DNA of 64,000 bases from Methanocorpusculum sp. (GTDB lineage Archaea > Halobacteriota > Methanomicrobia > Methanomicrobiales > Methanocorpusculaceae), in the NCBI RefSeq assembly GCF_030655665.1, contig NZ_JAUSPQ010000008.1, forward strand, positions 310,001-374,000. The letters are read 5' to 3'. The notes beneath the pieces are model-generated. The model worked only from the letters and a program-made list of their open reading frames with translations, was not told where the DNA came from and ran no database searches. This document shows positions 1-9,318 of the stretch, in pieces. Position 1 is the first letter of the stretch; each line of letters begins with the position of its first letter. The position numbers and the translations under genes were made by a program.

Positions 1-1054
1 ACGTACATCATCAAGAAAACTGGATCATCTGCGTCTCTGCAGTGAAACCGACGTAACCGCCGGCAGTGCTGGATTTGAAGACGTCATTCTTGTACACAAT
101 GCATTACCCGAATGTGATCTTGACAGGATCGACCTCTCCGTCGATTTCCTTGGAAGAAAACTCTCCTCGCCCCTCTTCATCTCCGCAATGACCGGCGGTC
201 ACCCTGACACCAAAGAAGTGAACCGGGTCTTAGGGTCTGCTGCGGAAAAATACGGTCTTGCGATGGGTGTAGGTTCCCAGCGTGCGGCTCTCGAAAATCC
301 CGATCTTGCTGATAGTTTCAGTGTTGTGAGAGACGCCGCACCGCATGCATTTCTGTGTGGAAATCTTGGTGCGGTTCAGCTGGTCAACCATGGTATGGAA
401 TGGGTCGATGCCGCGGTCGACATGATTGATGCCGATGCACTCTGTATTCACTTAAACTTTCTTCAGGAAGCCATCCAGCCGGAAGGCGACCACAATGCGA
501 CCGCATGCCTTCGCGCCATCTCACAGGTCTGTAAAGAAGCAAATGTTCCTATAATCGTAAAAGAGACCGGATGCGGTATTTCGTCAGAAGTTGCCGCCCG
601 GCTTTTCGATGTCGGTGTTTCAGCTGTAGACACCGGCGGATACGGCGGTACGTCGTGGGCAAAGATCGAGGGTGCCCGTGCACAGAAACGGGATGCTGCC
701 GGTGATAAGACCCTGATCGGGTTGGGGGATTCTCTCATAACATGGGGAATACCTACCGCGGTCAGCGTTTTTGAGGTAGCGAAGGTGAGTAAAGGGCCGG
801 TCATTGCTACAGGCGGGTTGAAGACCGGTCTCGATATTGCAAAAGGGATCGTGCTAGGTGCAACGCTTGGAGGGATGGCTTTATCCCTCCTTGACCCGGC
901 TCTTGCCGGCGAAGAAGCCTTGGGATCTGCAATAGACACAATTCACACGGAACTCTCTGCTGCAATGTTCCTCTGCGGGGCAAAAGATATTTCCTCCCTT
1001 TCCAAGGTCAGGTATTACCTCTTAGGGGACATCAGGCAGATGATTCGGACATAA
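1..1054 (+). CDS. fni: Type 2 isopentenyl-diphosphate delta-isomerase (5' end cut by window edge)
   Basis: FMN- and NADPH-dependent enzyme of the type 2 (Fni) family that interconverts isopentenyl and dimethylallyl diphosphate in the cytoplasm. The reading frame is open from base 2 and begins with RTSSRKLDHLRLC, the conserved N-terminal motif of the family, so only a few residues including the start codon lie outside the window; the ATG at 188 is internal (MTGGH motif). Later motifs include the glycine-rich GGYGGTSW stretch and a C-terminal IATGGLKTG phosphate/flavin loop. It is followed after 19 bases by RNase J and then by a prenyl transferase, so it heads or continues an isoprenoid (membrane lipid) operon. 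Identity is secure from the motifs. Confidence 0.93.
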   Translation, partial: RTSSRKLDHLRLCSETDVTAGSAGFEDVILVHNALPECDLDRIDLSVDFLGRKLSSPLFISAMTGGHPDTKEVNRVLGSAAEKYGLAMGVGSQRAALENPDLADSFSVVRDAAPHAFLCGNLGAVQLVNHGMEWVDAAVDMIDADALCIHLNFLQEAIQPEGDHNATACLRAISQVCKEANVPIIVKETGCGISSEVAARLFDVGVSAVDTGGYGGTSWAKIEGARAQKRDAAGDKTLIGLGDSLITWGIPTAVSVFEVAKVSKGPVIATGGLKTGLDIAKGIVLGATLGGMALSLLDPALAGEEALGSAIDTIHTELSAAMFLCGAKDISSLSKVRYYLLGDIRQMIRT

Positions 1055-1073
1055 AAAAATCAGGAAACATAAT

Positions 1074-2417
1074 ATGGTAGACATAGAAGTTATAGCCGTT
1101 GGCGGATACAACGAGGTCGGGAGAAACATGACCGCGGTCCGTGTCGGCAAAGAAATCGTCATTTTTGACATTGGATTATATCTGGACCCGATAACGGGCA
1201 GCAACAACGTGGATATGGAGAATATGCACTCTCTGGATCTTATCCAGATGGGCGCCATTCCCGATGACACGGTAATGAACTCGGTCGAAGGGACCGTAAA
1301 AGCGATCGTATGTACGCACGGTCACCTTGACCACATCGGTGCGATCCAGAAACTCGCTCACCGGTATAACTGCCCGATCATCTCGACACCCTACACGAAC
1401 GAGCTGATCAAACAGCAGATCGAAGGCGAACGCAAATTCACGGTGATGAACAAGACCTTTGCGCTCAAAGCAGGCGGAAAATATACCATTTCCCAGACCC
1501 TGACCTTAGAGTTCATCCGAGTTCAGCACAGTATCATCGATTCGGTAATGGCAGTTCTCCATACCCCGGTCGGCTGCGTCGTGTATGCAAACGATTTCAA
1601 GTTCGATATGACGCCGGTGATCGGCGAAGCTCCCGACCTCGCCCGTATGCGTGAGATCGGCAAACAAGGCGTCAAGGTCCTGATCGTTGAATCCCTGAAC
1701 CTTGATGACCGCGGATACTCTCCAAGCGAACAGGTTGCCCGTCTTCGGGTCCGTGACGCGATCATGCGGTGTGAGGACGATAAAAATGCCGTCATTGTCT
1801 CTACGTTCGCTTCGCAGATCGCGAGGATCAAGACCATCACCGAGTGTGCCCGTGAGATCGATCGGATCCCGGTCCTTCTCGGACGCAGTATGGAGAGGTA
1901 CAACACCACTGCCGAGGTCCTGAAGCAGGTCGCCTTCCCGCAGGGGACAAGTATCTACGGAAACAGAAAAACCACTGACCGTATGCTCCGCCGCGTTCTC
2001 AAAGAAGGCAAGGACAAGTTCCTTCTCGTTGCGACCGGTCACCAGGGTGAACCAGGATCCATGCTTTCCCGGATCGCATTAAATGAGACCCCTCTCAAAA
2101 TCGAGAAGGGCGACAAGGTCCTGTTCTCGGCAAACATCATCCCGACGCCGACCAACTATGCCCAGCGTGCCGAGGTCGACCGCCTTCTGATCCGGCAGGG
2201 TGCCCGGATCTTCGACGGACTCCACGTTACGGGTCACGCCTACTATCAGGAGCATTACGATCTCCTTTCCATGCTGAATCCAGAACACATCATCCCGTCC
2301 CACGGTCCGTTCTCAATGAAAGCGGGTCATGTGACGCTTGGTTCTGAGTTTGGATACGCACTGAACAAAGAGATCCACATTATGCAGAATGGAGACCGCC
2401 TGGTCCTTCCCAAATGA
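1074..2417 (+). CDS. rnj: Archaeal ribonuclease J (beta-CASP metallo-beta-lactamase)
   Basis: A 447-residue protein of the metallo-beta-lactamase/beta-CASP RNase J family, a 5'-3' exo- and endoribonuclease of archaeal RNA decay. The N-terminus VIAVGGYNEVGRNM is the family signature, the zinc motif HGHLDH lies at residues 82-87, and the C-terminal HVTGHAYYQEHY and IIPSHGPF motifs supply the remaining ligands. The length is normal for archaeal RNase J, which lacks the bacterial C-terminal extension. It sits between fni and idsA, an arrangement common in methanogens, with 19- and 9-base gaps suggesting cotranscription. A role in isoprenoid synthesis is not implied; the linkage is probably historical. 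Confidence 0.93.
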   Translation: MVDIEVIAVGGYNEVGRNMTAVRVGKEIVIFDIGLYLDPITGSNNVDMENMHSLDLIQMGAIPDDTVMNSVEGTVKAIVCTHGHLDHIGAIQKLAHRYNCPIISTPYTNELIKQQIEGERKFTVMNKTFALKAGGKYTISQTLTLEFIRVQHSIIDSVMAVLHTPVGCVVYANDFKFDMTPVIGEAPDLARMREIGKQGVKVLIVESLNLDDRGYSPSEQVARLRVRDAIMRCEDDKNAVIVSTFASQIARIKTITECAREIDRIPVLLGRSMERYNTTAEVLKQVAFPQGTSIYGNRKTTDRMLRRVLKEGKDKFLLVATGHQGEPGSMLSRIALNETPLKIEKGDKVLFSANIIPTPTNYAQRAEVDRLLIRQGARIFDGLHVTGHAYYQEHYDLLSMLNPEHIIPSHGPFSMKAGHVTLGSEFGYALNKEIHIMQNGDRLVLPK

Positions 2418-2426
2418 GATGATCCT

Positions 2427-3395
2427 ATGAAACTTGATGAATATCTGAAAACTGTTGCCGCCAAAGTCAATATGGAGGCGGACGAGTATAGTAAAGCGGT
2501 CGACACGACCCTGCAGAAAGCAGCGTCCCATCTCCTTGTGGGGGGAGGAAAACGTCTTCGCCCGGCACTCGTGCTTCTCTCGGCAGACGCGGTCCGGAGT
2601 GGTGCGTCGGAAGATATTTTTCAGGCAGCCCTTGCGCTGGAATGGACACACACCTTCACCCTAGTCCATGATGATATCATGGATGGGGATTCTCTCCGCC
2701 GCGGCAGACCGACGGTCCATGTTGTTTGGAACGAAGCTACCGCAATTTTGGCGGGCGATGTTCTGTATGCGAATGCATTTGAACATCTCTGCTGTGTGAA
2801 AAAAGCGACGGCAGAATCCAAAGTCATCGCCGTCCAGATGCTTGCCCACTCCTGTCATGAACTCTGCGAAGGTCAGCAGGAGGATGTATCCTTCGAGACG
2901 AGATCGGATGTGACCCTGGAAGAATACCTCTCAATGGTCCGGAAAAAGACCGGTGTCCTCTATGCGGCCGCCGCCGGGATCGGGGCAGCCCTTGCAGGTG
3001 GAGATATCAAGCAGATCTCTGCTCTGTATACACTCGGTCTTAACACCGGTATCGCATTCCAGATCCAGGATGATATCATCGATCTTCTCGCGCCATCTGA
3101 AGTCTCCGGCAAAGATCAGGGCTCTGATCTCCGGGAAAACAAACAGACCATCCTTGCGATCCTTGCCCGCGACGGAGGCATCGACCTCTCCGCTTACCAT
3201 AAGCCTGACCTTTCGAAAGAGGAGATCGCCGATGCGATCCGTCTTCTTGAGACGTCCGGTGTTCTGGACAAAGCCCGCGGCATTGCCGAAAAACTCATCA
3301 CGGACTCCAAAGCCGGCCTCTCTGTCCTTCCGGATTCGGAAGCAAAGACGCTGATCCTGGAGATGGCGGACTTCTTCATTGCAAGAGGCTACTAA
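2427..3395 (+). CDS. idsA: Polyprenyl (farnesyl/geranylgeranyl) diphosphate synthase
   Basis: Trans-prenyltransferase of 322 residues that condenses isopentenyl diphosphate with allylic diphosphates to make the C15/C20 chains of archaeal lipids. GGKRLRP (residues 40-46), the first aspartate-rich motif DDIMD (82-86) followed by SLRRGRP, and the second motif DDIID (215-219) are all present and intact. It is the last gene of the fni-rnj-idsA group; a T-rich tract (TTCTTTTTTTT) just after the stop may end transcription. Product chain length cannot be fixed from sequence alone; bifunctional short-chain synthase is the usual archaeal assignment. Confidence 0.93.
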   Translation: MKLDEYLKTVAAKVNMEADEYSKAVDTTLQKAASHLLVGGGKRLRPALVLLSADAVRSGASEDIFQAALALEWTHTFTLVHDDIMDGDSLRRGRPTVHVVWNEATAILAGDVLYANAFEHLCCVKKATAESKVIAVQMLAHSCHELCEGQQEDVSFETRSDVTLEEYLSMVRKKTGVLYAAAAGIGAALAGGDIKQISALYTLGLNTGIAFQIQDDIIDLLAPSEVSGKDQGSDLRENKQTILAILARDGGIDLSAYHKPDLSKEEIADAIRLLETSGVLDKARGIAEKLITDSKAGLSVLPDSEAKTLILEMADFFIARGY

Positions 3396-3410
3396 CTTAT
3401 TCTTTTTTTT

Positions 3411-4024
3411 GGCGGACTGCCCGTAGGGGTGGTCTTAGCTGAGCAAATCTCTGATTTGCGAACGTGCGCCGATTCGCGGTTGGTTTTTCTCATGTGTCCA
3501 CACTCATCCCAACTACTTCCTTCTCAGAGCTTACCTATCTCCCCATCCTTCCACTCCTGTCCCACTTTTCGTGCATTTCGTGTGATGGCGGGGTGGACGC
3601 TGAAAGCGGACGACCTTAGCTGAGGCGGATCGACGGCGCAGCCGGCGATTTTAGCGGAGCAAATCTTTGATTTGCGATCAAGGCAAATGCCTTGCGAGAA
3701 TGCGCTCATCAAAAAGAATCCCGTACACGAAATCGAAAAATATCGGCTAAGGTCGCCCCTACGGGTCGTCTGCTTCGCTTCGCTCGCATCCAACCCGCCA
3801 CTCGCAAGTTTCCTTCGAAAACTTGGTCGCAAGTCTATCGACTTGCTCCGCTGAGGCTACCCCTACGTGGCAGCCCGCCTCCGCTGAGGGCGAGCCTGTT
3901 CGCAAACCTTCGGTTTGTCTCCGACTCGGGTCTACGACCCTCGCTTGACGGCTCACCCCGCCACTCGCAAGTTTCCTTCGAAAACTTGCTCAGCTAAGAT
4001 CGCCGGCTGCGCCGTCGATCCGCC
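3411..4024. repeat. Mosaic of short palindromes with 32-bp terminal inverted repeats
   Basis: This gene-free block is packed with small perfect hairpins whose arms recur: GCAAATC/GATTTGC at 3443-3459 and 3659-3675, CAAGGCA/TGCCTTG at 3679-3694, CAAGTTT/AAACTTG at 3805-3825 and 3967-3989, GCAAGTC/GACTTGC at 3829-3846, CAAACC/GGTTTG at 3903-3917. A 32-base segment at 3624-3655 (GGCGGATCGACGGCGCAGCC and on) is repeated in inverted orientation at 3993-4024 with one mismatch. A CTTAGCTGAG motif occurs at the unit edges. The same parts recur at 16372-16581 and 17231-17286. Open frames here are short, lack start signals and are by-products of the repeats. Function unknown; a dispersed extragenic palindromic or MITE-like family is the best description. 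Confidence 0.75.
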
Positions 4025-4062
4025 CCCTAAATTCATGTCATATCACGTCCAAATACTACCCC

Positions 4063-5292
4063 ATGAAGTTTTCGCGGGAAATTGAACTTCGGGGCCACAT
4101 TGTAGATTCCGGCATCCTTGCCAAGGTCATGGATACCGTCGTCGAATACAATGGTGATTTTGAAACGGAAGAGTTCACATTAGGCCGACTGAAGACGGAT
4201 CCAAGTTATGCCAGGATGCAGATATCTGCAGAGACCCCGGAGCAGCTGAGCACGCTGATAAGCGAGCTTCGCCGTTTAGGTGTCCTTGTATCCGGAGAAG
4301 CGGAAGTAGAGCTCGTCTCGGTCATAAAAGCAAAGGTCGCACCGGAAGAGTTCTACTCTACGACCAATCACCCGACCTATGTCCATTATCAGGACATCTG
4401 GATTTCAGTTGACAATATGAAAATGGATGCCCTGATCTCGGTCGATACGAAAAATATGACGGCAAAATGTGTCGTGCAGGGCAAACTTCTGCCCGGAGAC
4501 ACCGTCGTCGTCGGCGAAGAAGGCGTGCGGGTCGACTTCCCTGAGCGTCCGCGTGAGATCGGCGTTTTCGAGTTTATGGGCGGCAATGTCTCCTCTGAGA
4601 GACCCAGCCGAACCATCATCAGCCGGATCGCAAAAGAGCTCCTCTGGGTCAAATCCACCGGGAAAAAAGTCGCTCTCGTCGGCGGACCCGCGATCGTCCA
4701 CACCGGGGCAGGGGACGCGGTGGCCTCGATGATCCGTGAAGGATATCTGGATGTCATCTTTGCCGGCAACGCTCTTGCGACGCACGACCTTGAGAGCAGC
4801 ATCTTTGGCACATCGCTTGGGATGAACCTTGCGACCGGCGAACTCGTGAGCGGAGGACACCGACATCACCTCTATACCATCAATAAGATCATGAACGCCG
4901 GCTCGATCCGTGCCGCCGTCGAATCGGGACTCGTTACCCGCGGGATCATGTATGAATGTATCAAAAACGATGTGCCCTTTGTGCTTGCCGGCTCGATCCG
5001 TGATGACGGTCCCCTGCCTGACGTTATCCAGAACGTCATGGAGTCCCAGGATGCCATGCGCCGGCATATCCCCGAGTTAGGGATGGTTTTGATGGTGGCA
5101 ACCCTCCTGCACTCCGTTGCGGTCGGAAATCTGCTCCCCTCTCATGTCAAAACCATCTGCGTGGATATTAATCCTGCGTCCGTCACAAAACTTATGGACC
5201 GCGGGACCTCTCAGGCAATCGGGCTGATCAGCGATGCCGGAACGTTTATGCCGCTCCTTTTAGAAGAGTTGAGAAATCAGTCGAAACGCTGA
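4063..5292 (+). CDS. LOR/SDH-family protein, probable archaeal ornithine cyclodeaminase
   Basis: A 409-residue member of the TIGR00300/LOR-SDH domain family. Archaeal members of this family have been linked to conversion of ornithine to proline plus ammonia, which is a proline route in methanogens lacking the glutamate kinase pathway; I infer the same here. The N-terminal third (residues 1-100) is the conserved small domain starting SREIELRGHIVDSG, followed by a Rossmann-like half with VALVGGPAIVHTGAG near residue 205 and the conserved STSLGMNL-like and GHRHHLYTINKI segments. It stands alone between the repeat block and convergent genes. A TATA-like CATATCA about 22 bases before the ATG suggests a near-leaderless transcript. 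Exact reaction and cofactor are not proven by the sequence. Confidence 0.8.
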   Translation: MKFSREIELRGHIVDSGILAKVMDTVVEYNGDFETEEFTLGRLKTDPSYARMQISAETPEQLSTLISELRRLGVLVSGEAEVELVSVIKAKVAPEEFYSTTNHPTYVHYQDIWISVDNMKMDALISVDTKNMTAKCVVQGKLLPGDTVVVGEEGVRVDFPERPREIGVFEFMGGNVSSERPSRTIISRIAKELLWVKSTGKKVALVGGPAIVHTGAGDAVASMIREGYLDVIFAGNALATHDLESSIFGTSLGMNLATGELVSGGHRHHLYTINKIMNAGSIRAAVESGLVTRGIMYECIKNDVPFVLAGSIRDDGPLPDVIQNVMESQDAMRRHIPELGMVLMVATLLHSVAVGNLLPSHVKTICVDINPASVTKLMDRGTSQAIGLISDAGTFMPLLLEELRNQSKR

Positions 5293-5307
5293 TTCTCTGA
5301 GTATTTT

Positions 5308-5332
5308 TGAGGGGAACTCTTCCCTCATCTTC
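5308..5332 (+). terminator. Hairpin between convergent genes
   Basis: TGAGGG at 5308-5313 pairs with CCCTCA at 5322-5327 across an 8-base loop, preceded by a T run and followed by a pyrimidine tract, in the 57-base gap between the stop codons of convergent genes. It may end transcription in either direction. Confidence 0.4.
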
Positions 5333-5349
5333 CCCTTTCTTTGTCCGGG

Positions 5350-5766
5350 TCAGGTGAACTTCAACACGAGTACCTTCAGCAGTTTCACCGTTCCGTCCGT
5401 GAAGATCCCCCGCAGTCCTACATTTCTGGTTCCCGTGATCTGTACGGCCACTCCCGAATAGACGATCTCTCTCTCTCCTTTGGGCACATCCTGTATCACC
5501 GGAGAATATCCTTCGATTTCCAGAGAGATCTGTACGAGTTCATCGACTCTCCCTCCCTCATAGATCGTCACGATGATATCATTTCCCGATATTGCGGCAT
5601 GCATCAGGACATCAGGATCATCAAGAGATTGATCTACAATAAAGGTTGCTCCAAAGAGTAACCCTGCAAGGGAACCTGCCAGGATCAGCATAATGGTTAT
5701 GATCAGGAATACCGCCATCAATAATCGCCTGTCTTTTGGACTGCGTTTCTTATAGCGAATTACCAT
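5350..5766 (-). CDS. Small single-pass membrane protein, partner of Cache lipoprotein
   Basis: I do not recognise a named family. The 138-residue protein has a basic cytoplasmic N-terminus (RYKKRSPKDRR), one hydrophobic helix at about residues 15-43 and an extracytoplasmic beta-rich remainder with NDIIVTIYEGGRVDELV. It is a clear paralogue of the protein at 9482-9913 (shared RYKK start, SLDDPDVL/SLEDPDVL, NDxIVTIYEG, RGIFxDG). The NDIIVTIYEGG segment recalls the outer domain of archaeal type IV pilins, but no class III signal peptide site is visible. It starts 6 bases after the stop of the Cache lipoprotein at 5773-7467, the same spacing as the second pair, so the two products probably act together at the cell surface. 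Confidence 0.75.
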   Translation of the reverse strand: MVIRYKKRSPKDRRLLMAVFLIITIMLILAGSLAGLLFGATFIVDQSLDDPDVLMHAAISGNDIIVTIYEGGRVDELVQISLEIEGYSPVIQDVPKGEREIVYSGVAVQITGTRNVGLRGIFTDGTVKLLKVLVLKFT

Positions 5767-5772
5767 ATCAGC

Positions 5773-7467
5773 TCACCCTAGAATGATCAGACTGCCGACA
5801 TAGGTAGAGGCGTCTGCCGGTTCGACGTAGATCATTACATGTTCTTCTTCGTTAGTGGGTGGGATCTCCACAAGACCGTACATTACTCCTCCGCCTGCCT
5901 GGGCAAGGGATATGATCTCGCGTGTTATCGACATCCCAAATGAATTTGTAATACCCAGCTGATCTGTACCCGTCATCTCCGGGTTCAGCGCATCGGCAAG
6001 GTCCGTTCCGTTTTCCGTGACCGCAAACGGGTACAATCCAGGGATATGCAGTTCACTCTCCGGGTCCTTGATCATGTCTATGACAGACTCGATCCCTTCG
6101 GCTTGTGCCAGATATTTCATGTTTCGCACCTGATACGTCAGATGCTCCCGCTCGGTCCAGTCAATATATTGAGCCTGAGATAAGGGGTTGTCCTGGATAT
6201 ATATGCCCGAGCCGATGAGCCAGGAATCATCCACCTGCATTACATAGGACAGTTTATACTCCTGAGCATAGTTGTGATCCGGGTTTGGATACAGATAACA
6301 AACATATCCTCCGCCCTGCTCGGATCTCGCGATAACTCTCTGCACTGCCTTTACTCCGTTCGCGTCCTCCATGAACCATCGATTGCTCCCAACAAGACCT
6401 GGCTGGTAAGGAAGCGCCAGTACCTCCCCATCCATATCATAGGCGAATATATACATCTCGCCGTCAATGAACTCGCCGTTTGGATCATTGAATGCGGCAA
6501 GAGCCTGCTCTTTTCCCACCTTCTGGGCATACACATACGCCTTCTCGACAAAGGCTTTCAGCTCCTCAGTGGTCGGTGTGTTCGTGGTTTCGTTTGTGGT
6601 CTTCGTTAGAGCATTGTCGGTAATAACCATCCGCCATTCCATGCCGTATCCTGGATACACCGTGTTCCATACCGCATTGGTCTGGACGAGATTTACCCAC
6701 GAAGTATCATAGAAAAAGTACGAGACATTTCCCGACGGATTTTCGCAGATGGTTTTCGCTGCGTACTGGGTGGAACTGCTTTGATAAAGAGCATCGGTGA
6801 GTATGTTGCGGCCGATCTCTTCTGTGTCCTGATCATATATCTGAAGCCCGTTGTTTTCGGTCACCCATATCGTGTAGCCGTATGAGGTTCTCAGATATTC
6901 ATTGATCCCTGAGAAGAGATCCCATGTATTGATCCCGACTCGCAGCGTTCCGTTATAGTTTCCCTCAGTATCGTACACTGCAGTGGTGATCGTAACGCCG
7001 TTATCTCCGTTAAGTAAACGTGAATATCCTGATACGATACACTGTGATCCGGCAGCTTTGAAATCCTCTTCGGTATAATGGTTCGTTGCCCTGCTGACGC
7101 CGATCTCCATGGTTTTACCCAGGTCCTCAGTTGAGGCGATGAGTATCTCATTTGTGTCGAACAGTGTTGCCTCATACGAGTACGGGACATCGCGTCTCAG
7201 TTTGAGCAGGGCAAGGTCGACCGCGGGGTCATCGACCGACACGCCGTCAAGTTCCCGAGCGGTATTCCATACTAAACAGCATGTCTGCTCCATCTCTTTG
7301 CTGATCATATAGACCAGCGGATAGAGCGTAGTATTCATATCGCTGATCTGTTCAGCAGAAATCGGTTCCAGTTCAGCGGTGTTTTCTGCGGTAATGCACC
7401 CCGAGGTAAAAATGAAAAAGAGCAATATACCGATAATTCCGATCATCACAACTGTATGTTGTTTCAT
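5773..7467 (-). CDS. Cache-domain lipoprotein A
   Basis: A 564-residue exported lipoprotein: hydrophobic signal at residues 5-22 and lipobox TSGC with the acceptor cysteine at 24. The body resembles extracellular ligand-sensing Cache domains in tandem: an N-terminal double-Cache-like region to about residue 290, then two repeat units, one with AFNDPNGEFIDGEMYIFAYD and GGGYVCYLYPNPD, one with YPFAVTENG and REIISLAQAGGGVMYGLV. No transmembrane helix or cytoplasmic signalling domain follows, so it is not a classical chemoreceptor; binding or sensing of a small ligand outside the cell is inferred. It is about equally long as its paralogues at 7608-9302 and 9920-11593, giving a tandem triplication. 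A palindrome-overlapped TATA box lies upstream. Confidence 0.82.
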   Translation of the reverse strand: MKQHTVVMIGIIGILLFFIFTSGCITAENTAELEPISAEQISDMNTTLYPLVYMISKEMEQTCCLVWNTARELDGVSVDDPAVDLALLKLRRDVPYSYEATLFDTNEILIASTEDLGKTMEIGVSRATNHYTEEDFKAAGSQCIVSGYSRLLNGDNGVTITTAVYDTEGNYNGTLRVGINTWDLFSGINEYLRTSYGYTIWVTENNGLQIYDQDTEEIGRNILTDALYQSSSTQYAAKTICENPSGNVSYFFYDTSWVNLVQTNAVWNTVYPGYGMEWRMVITDNALTKTTNETTNTPTTEELKAFVEKAYVYAQKVGKEQALAAFNDPNGEFIDGEMYIFAYDMDGEVLALPYQPGLVGSNRWFMEDANGVKAVQRVIARSEQGGGYVCYLYPNPDHNYAQEYKLSYVMQVDDSWLIGSGIYIQDNPLSQAQYIDWTEREHLTYQVRNMKYLAQAEGIESVIDMIKDPESELHIPGLYPFAVTENGTDLADALNPEMTGTDQLGITNSFGMSITREIISLAQAGGGVMYGLVEIPPTNEEEHVMIYVEPADASTYVGSLIILG

Positions 7468-7493
7468 TTTTTTTGTACCTGGGTCTTGATAAT

Positions 7494-7522
7494 GAACATT
7501 GTGGGGGGAATGTTCTTATATC
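7494..7522 (-). promoter_or_regulatory. Promoter/operator of Cache lipoprotein A
   Basis: Read on the minus strand, a TATA-like GATATAAGAAC (7512-7522) is overlapped by the inverted repeat GAACATT (7494-7500) and AATGTTC (7509-7515). The same arrangement, GAAC-15 bases-GTTCTTATA, occurs before the paralogue at 9319-9350, and the spacer in both is purine/G-rich. A repressor binding here would block TBP access; the regulator is unknown. Confidence 0.5.
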
Positions 7523-7607
7523 TTTTTATTCTGGAAATCATTTCATAGTTTTTTGGGAAATTTGATGCTGGATATATAAAATTGTATGATTTCTGGTGCC
7601 GACCTCC

Positions 7608-9302
7608 TTACTCCAGAATCATATAACTGGCAAAGTAGGTGTCATTCCCCACTGGTTCAACGTAATCCAGAACAAACACCTCTTTTTGTTTTACCGAGTC
7701 CCAGGCAAGTGTATACATCAGACCGCCGCCGGCCTCCCCGAGCGATATTCCCTCCCGGACAAACGACATGCCGTATGAGTTTACACTGCCGAGCTGATTG
7801 GTTCCGACCAGAGCCGGGTCTTGGGAAAAGGCCAGGATCGTCCCGTTTCCGGTGACTGCAAACGGGTAGAGTCCTTCTCTCTGGAATTCACTATTCGGGT
7901 CCATCATCATCTCAGTAACCGCGGGGATGCCGTCGACCGCTGCAAGATACCGCATGGTCCTAACCTGCTGGATCAGAGCGTTTCGGGTCTGCCAGTCAAC
8001 ATTGACCGTATGGGAAAACGAGGTATTATGCACATACATTCCCGCACCGATGTACCACTCGTTATCTATCGGCAGCACATAGGACAACTTTAACTCTCTT
8101 GAGTAATCCTGATTCGGGTTTGTATACAGATATAAGACATATCCTCCTCCCTGTTCTGCCCTAGCTATTGTCCGTTGAACAAATTTTACGCCGTTTGCAT
8201 CTTCGGTGAACCAGGCATTTCTCCCGACGAGAGCCGGCTGATACGGGACCGACAATATCGTCCCATTCATATCTCCGGCAAATATATACAACTCACCGTC
8301 AATAAACTCCCCGTTTGGATCATTGAACGCCGCAATGGCTTTTTCTTTTCCTTCTGTATTGGCATAGATGTAGGCATTACTTACGAAGGCTTTCAATTCT
8401 TCCTGGGTAACGGTGAGTTCAGTGGTTTCATGGGGTAGCGGGAGATTGTCGACAAGCACAACTCGCCATGTCGCTCCGTATCCCGGATCTACGGTTTCCC
8501 ACACGGCGTTCGTCTGGGAAATTATGTGTGAGCCCGGTCTATAGAATATGTAGGATGCATGCCCTGATTCGTTGTTGAGAATATCTGCAGCTGCCTCGGC
8601 AAATGAAGGTGTATATTCCGATGACTGGGTCGTGAGGTCACCTCCGATTTGCGGCGTGTCCTCGTCATAGATCACGACCCCGTTGTCCTGAGTGACCCAG
8701 ACGGTATACCCGTATTCCGACCTGAGTTTCTCCACCGTTCCGGAGAAAAGATATCCTACATCAAAAGCTGCCTGGAGGGTCCCGTCAAAATTCCCCTCTG
8801 CGTCATAGACCGGTGCGATGATCTTGATTCCTCTGTCACCGTTTTGGAAGGTTACATACTCTGATATCAGACAATCAGGGCCGGCAACTCTTAGTTCTTC
8901 TTCAGTGTAGGGGGTGGTTATTATTTCCGTGCCGATGAGCTGTTGGTTATTCACATCCCCAGTAATGGCAGTAAGGATATTTTCCGTATCGACTCTGCCG
9001 ACCTCATAGGACAGAGGGATCTCACTTTTGAGTTTCAGTAAAGCCAGAGCGACCGCCGGGTCATCTGCCGGCACGCCGTCCAGTTCCCGTGCCGCATTCC
9101 ACACCGTCGCGGTCATCGTCTTCATTTCGTCATCTATGGTCTGGATATATGGGTAAAGGACCGTGTCCATCTCTGTATAATACTCATCAGTGACCGGTTC
9201 CAGATTTTCTGTCTCCGGGATAAAATTTATGCATCCGGAGGCGGATATGAAAAGAAGAACTATGATTATAAATACTATCTTTGAAAAAGCATGTCGTATC
9301 AT
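7608..9302 (-). CDS. Cache-domain lipoprotein B
   Basis: Second of three tandem paralogues, 564 residues. Signal helix at residues 8-22 and lipobox ASGC with Cys24. The same tandem Cache-like architecture is seen, with AFNDPNGEFIDGELYIFAGD, GGGYVLYLYTNPN, YPFAVTGNG and REGISLGEAGGGLMYTL. Unlike A and C it is not followed by the small membrane protein: only 140 noncoding bases separate its stop from the start of A. It shares its promoter/operator layout with A, not with C, so A and B seem the more recently duplicated or co-regulated pair. Extracytoplasmic ligand binding is inferred from the fold family. Confidence 0.82.
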   Translation of the reverse strand: MIRHAFSKIVFIIIVLLFISASGCINFIPETENLEPVTDEYYTEMDTVLYPYIQTIDDEMKTMTATVWNAARELDGVPADDPAVALALLKLKSEIPLSYEVGRVDTENILTAITGDVNNQQLIGTEIITTPYTEEELRVAGPDCLISEYVTFQNGDRGIKIIAPVYDAEGNFDGTLQAAFDVGYLFSGTVEKLRSEYGYTVWVTQDNGVVIYDEDTPQIGGDLTTQSSEYTPSFAEAAADILNNESGHASYIFYRPGSHIISQTNAVWETVDPGYGATWRVVLVDNLPLPHETTELTVTQEELKAFVSNAYIYANTEGKEKAIAAFNDPNGEFIDGELYIFAGDMNGTILSVPYQPALVGRNAWFTEDANGVKFVQRTIARAEQGGGYVLYLYTNPNQDYSRELKLSYVLPIDNEWYIGAGMYVHNTSFSHTVNVDWQTRNALIQQVRTMRYLAAVDGIPAVTEMMMDPNSEFQREGLYPFAVTGNGTILAFSQDPALVGTNQLGSVNSYGMSFVREGISLGEAGGGLMYTLAWDSVKQKEVFVLDYVEPVGNDTYFASYMILE

Positions 9303-9318
9303 GATCAGATTCCTTAGT

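Noticed and set aside
3443-3989. Closely spaced short repeats that could be read as a CRISPR array
   Set aside because: Units are hairpins of different sequence and irregular spacing, with no constant repeat length, no unique spacers of equal size and no cas genes in the window.
3672-3997. Overlapping open frames of 60-101 codons inside the palindromic block
   Set aside because: They arise from the repeats themselves, appear on both strands, lack ribosome sites or TATA spacing, and give low-complexity translations.
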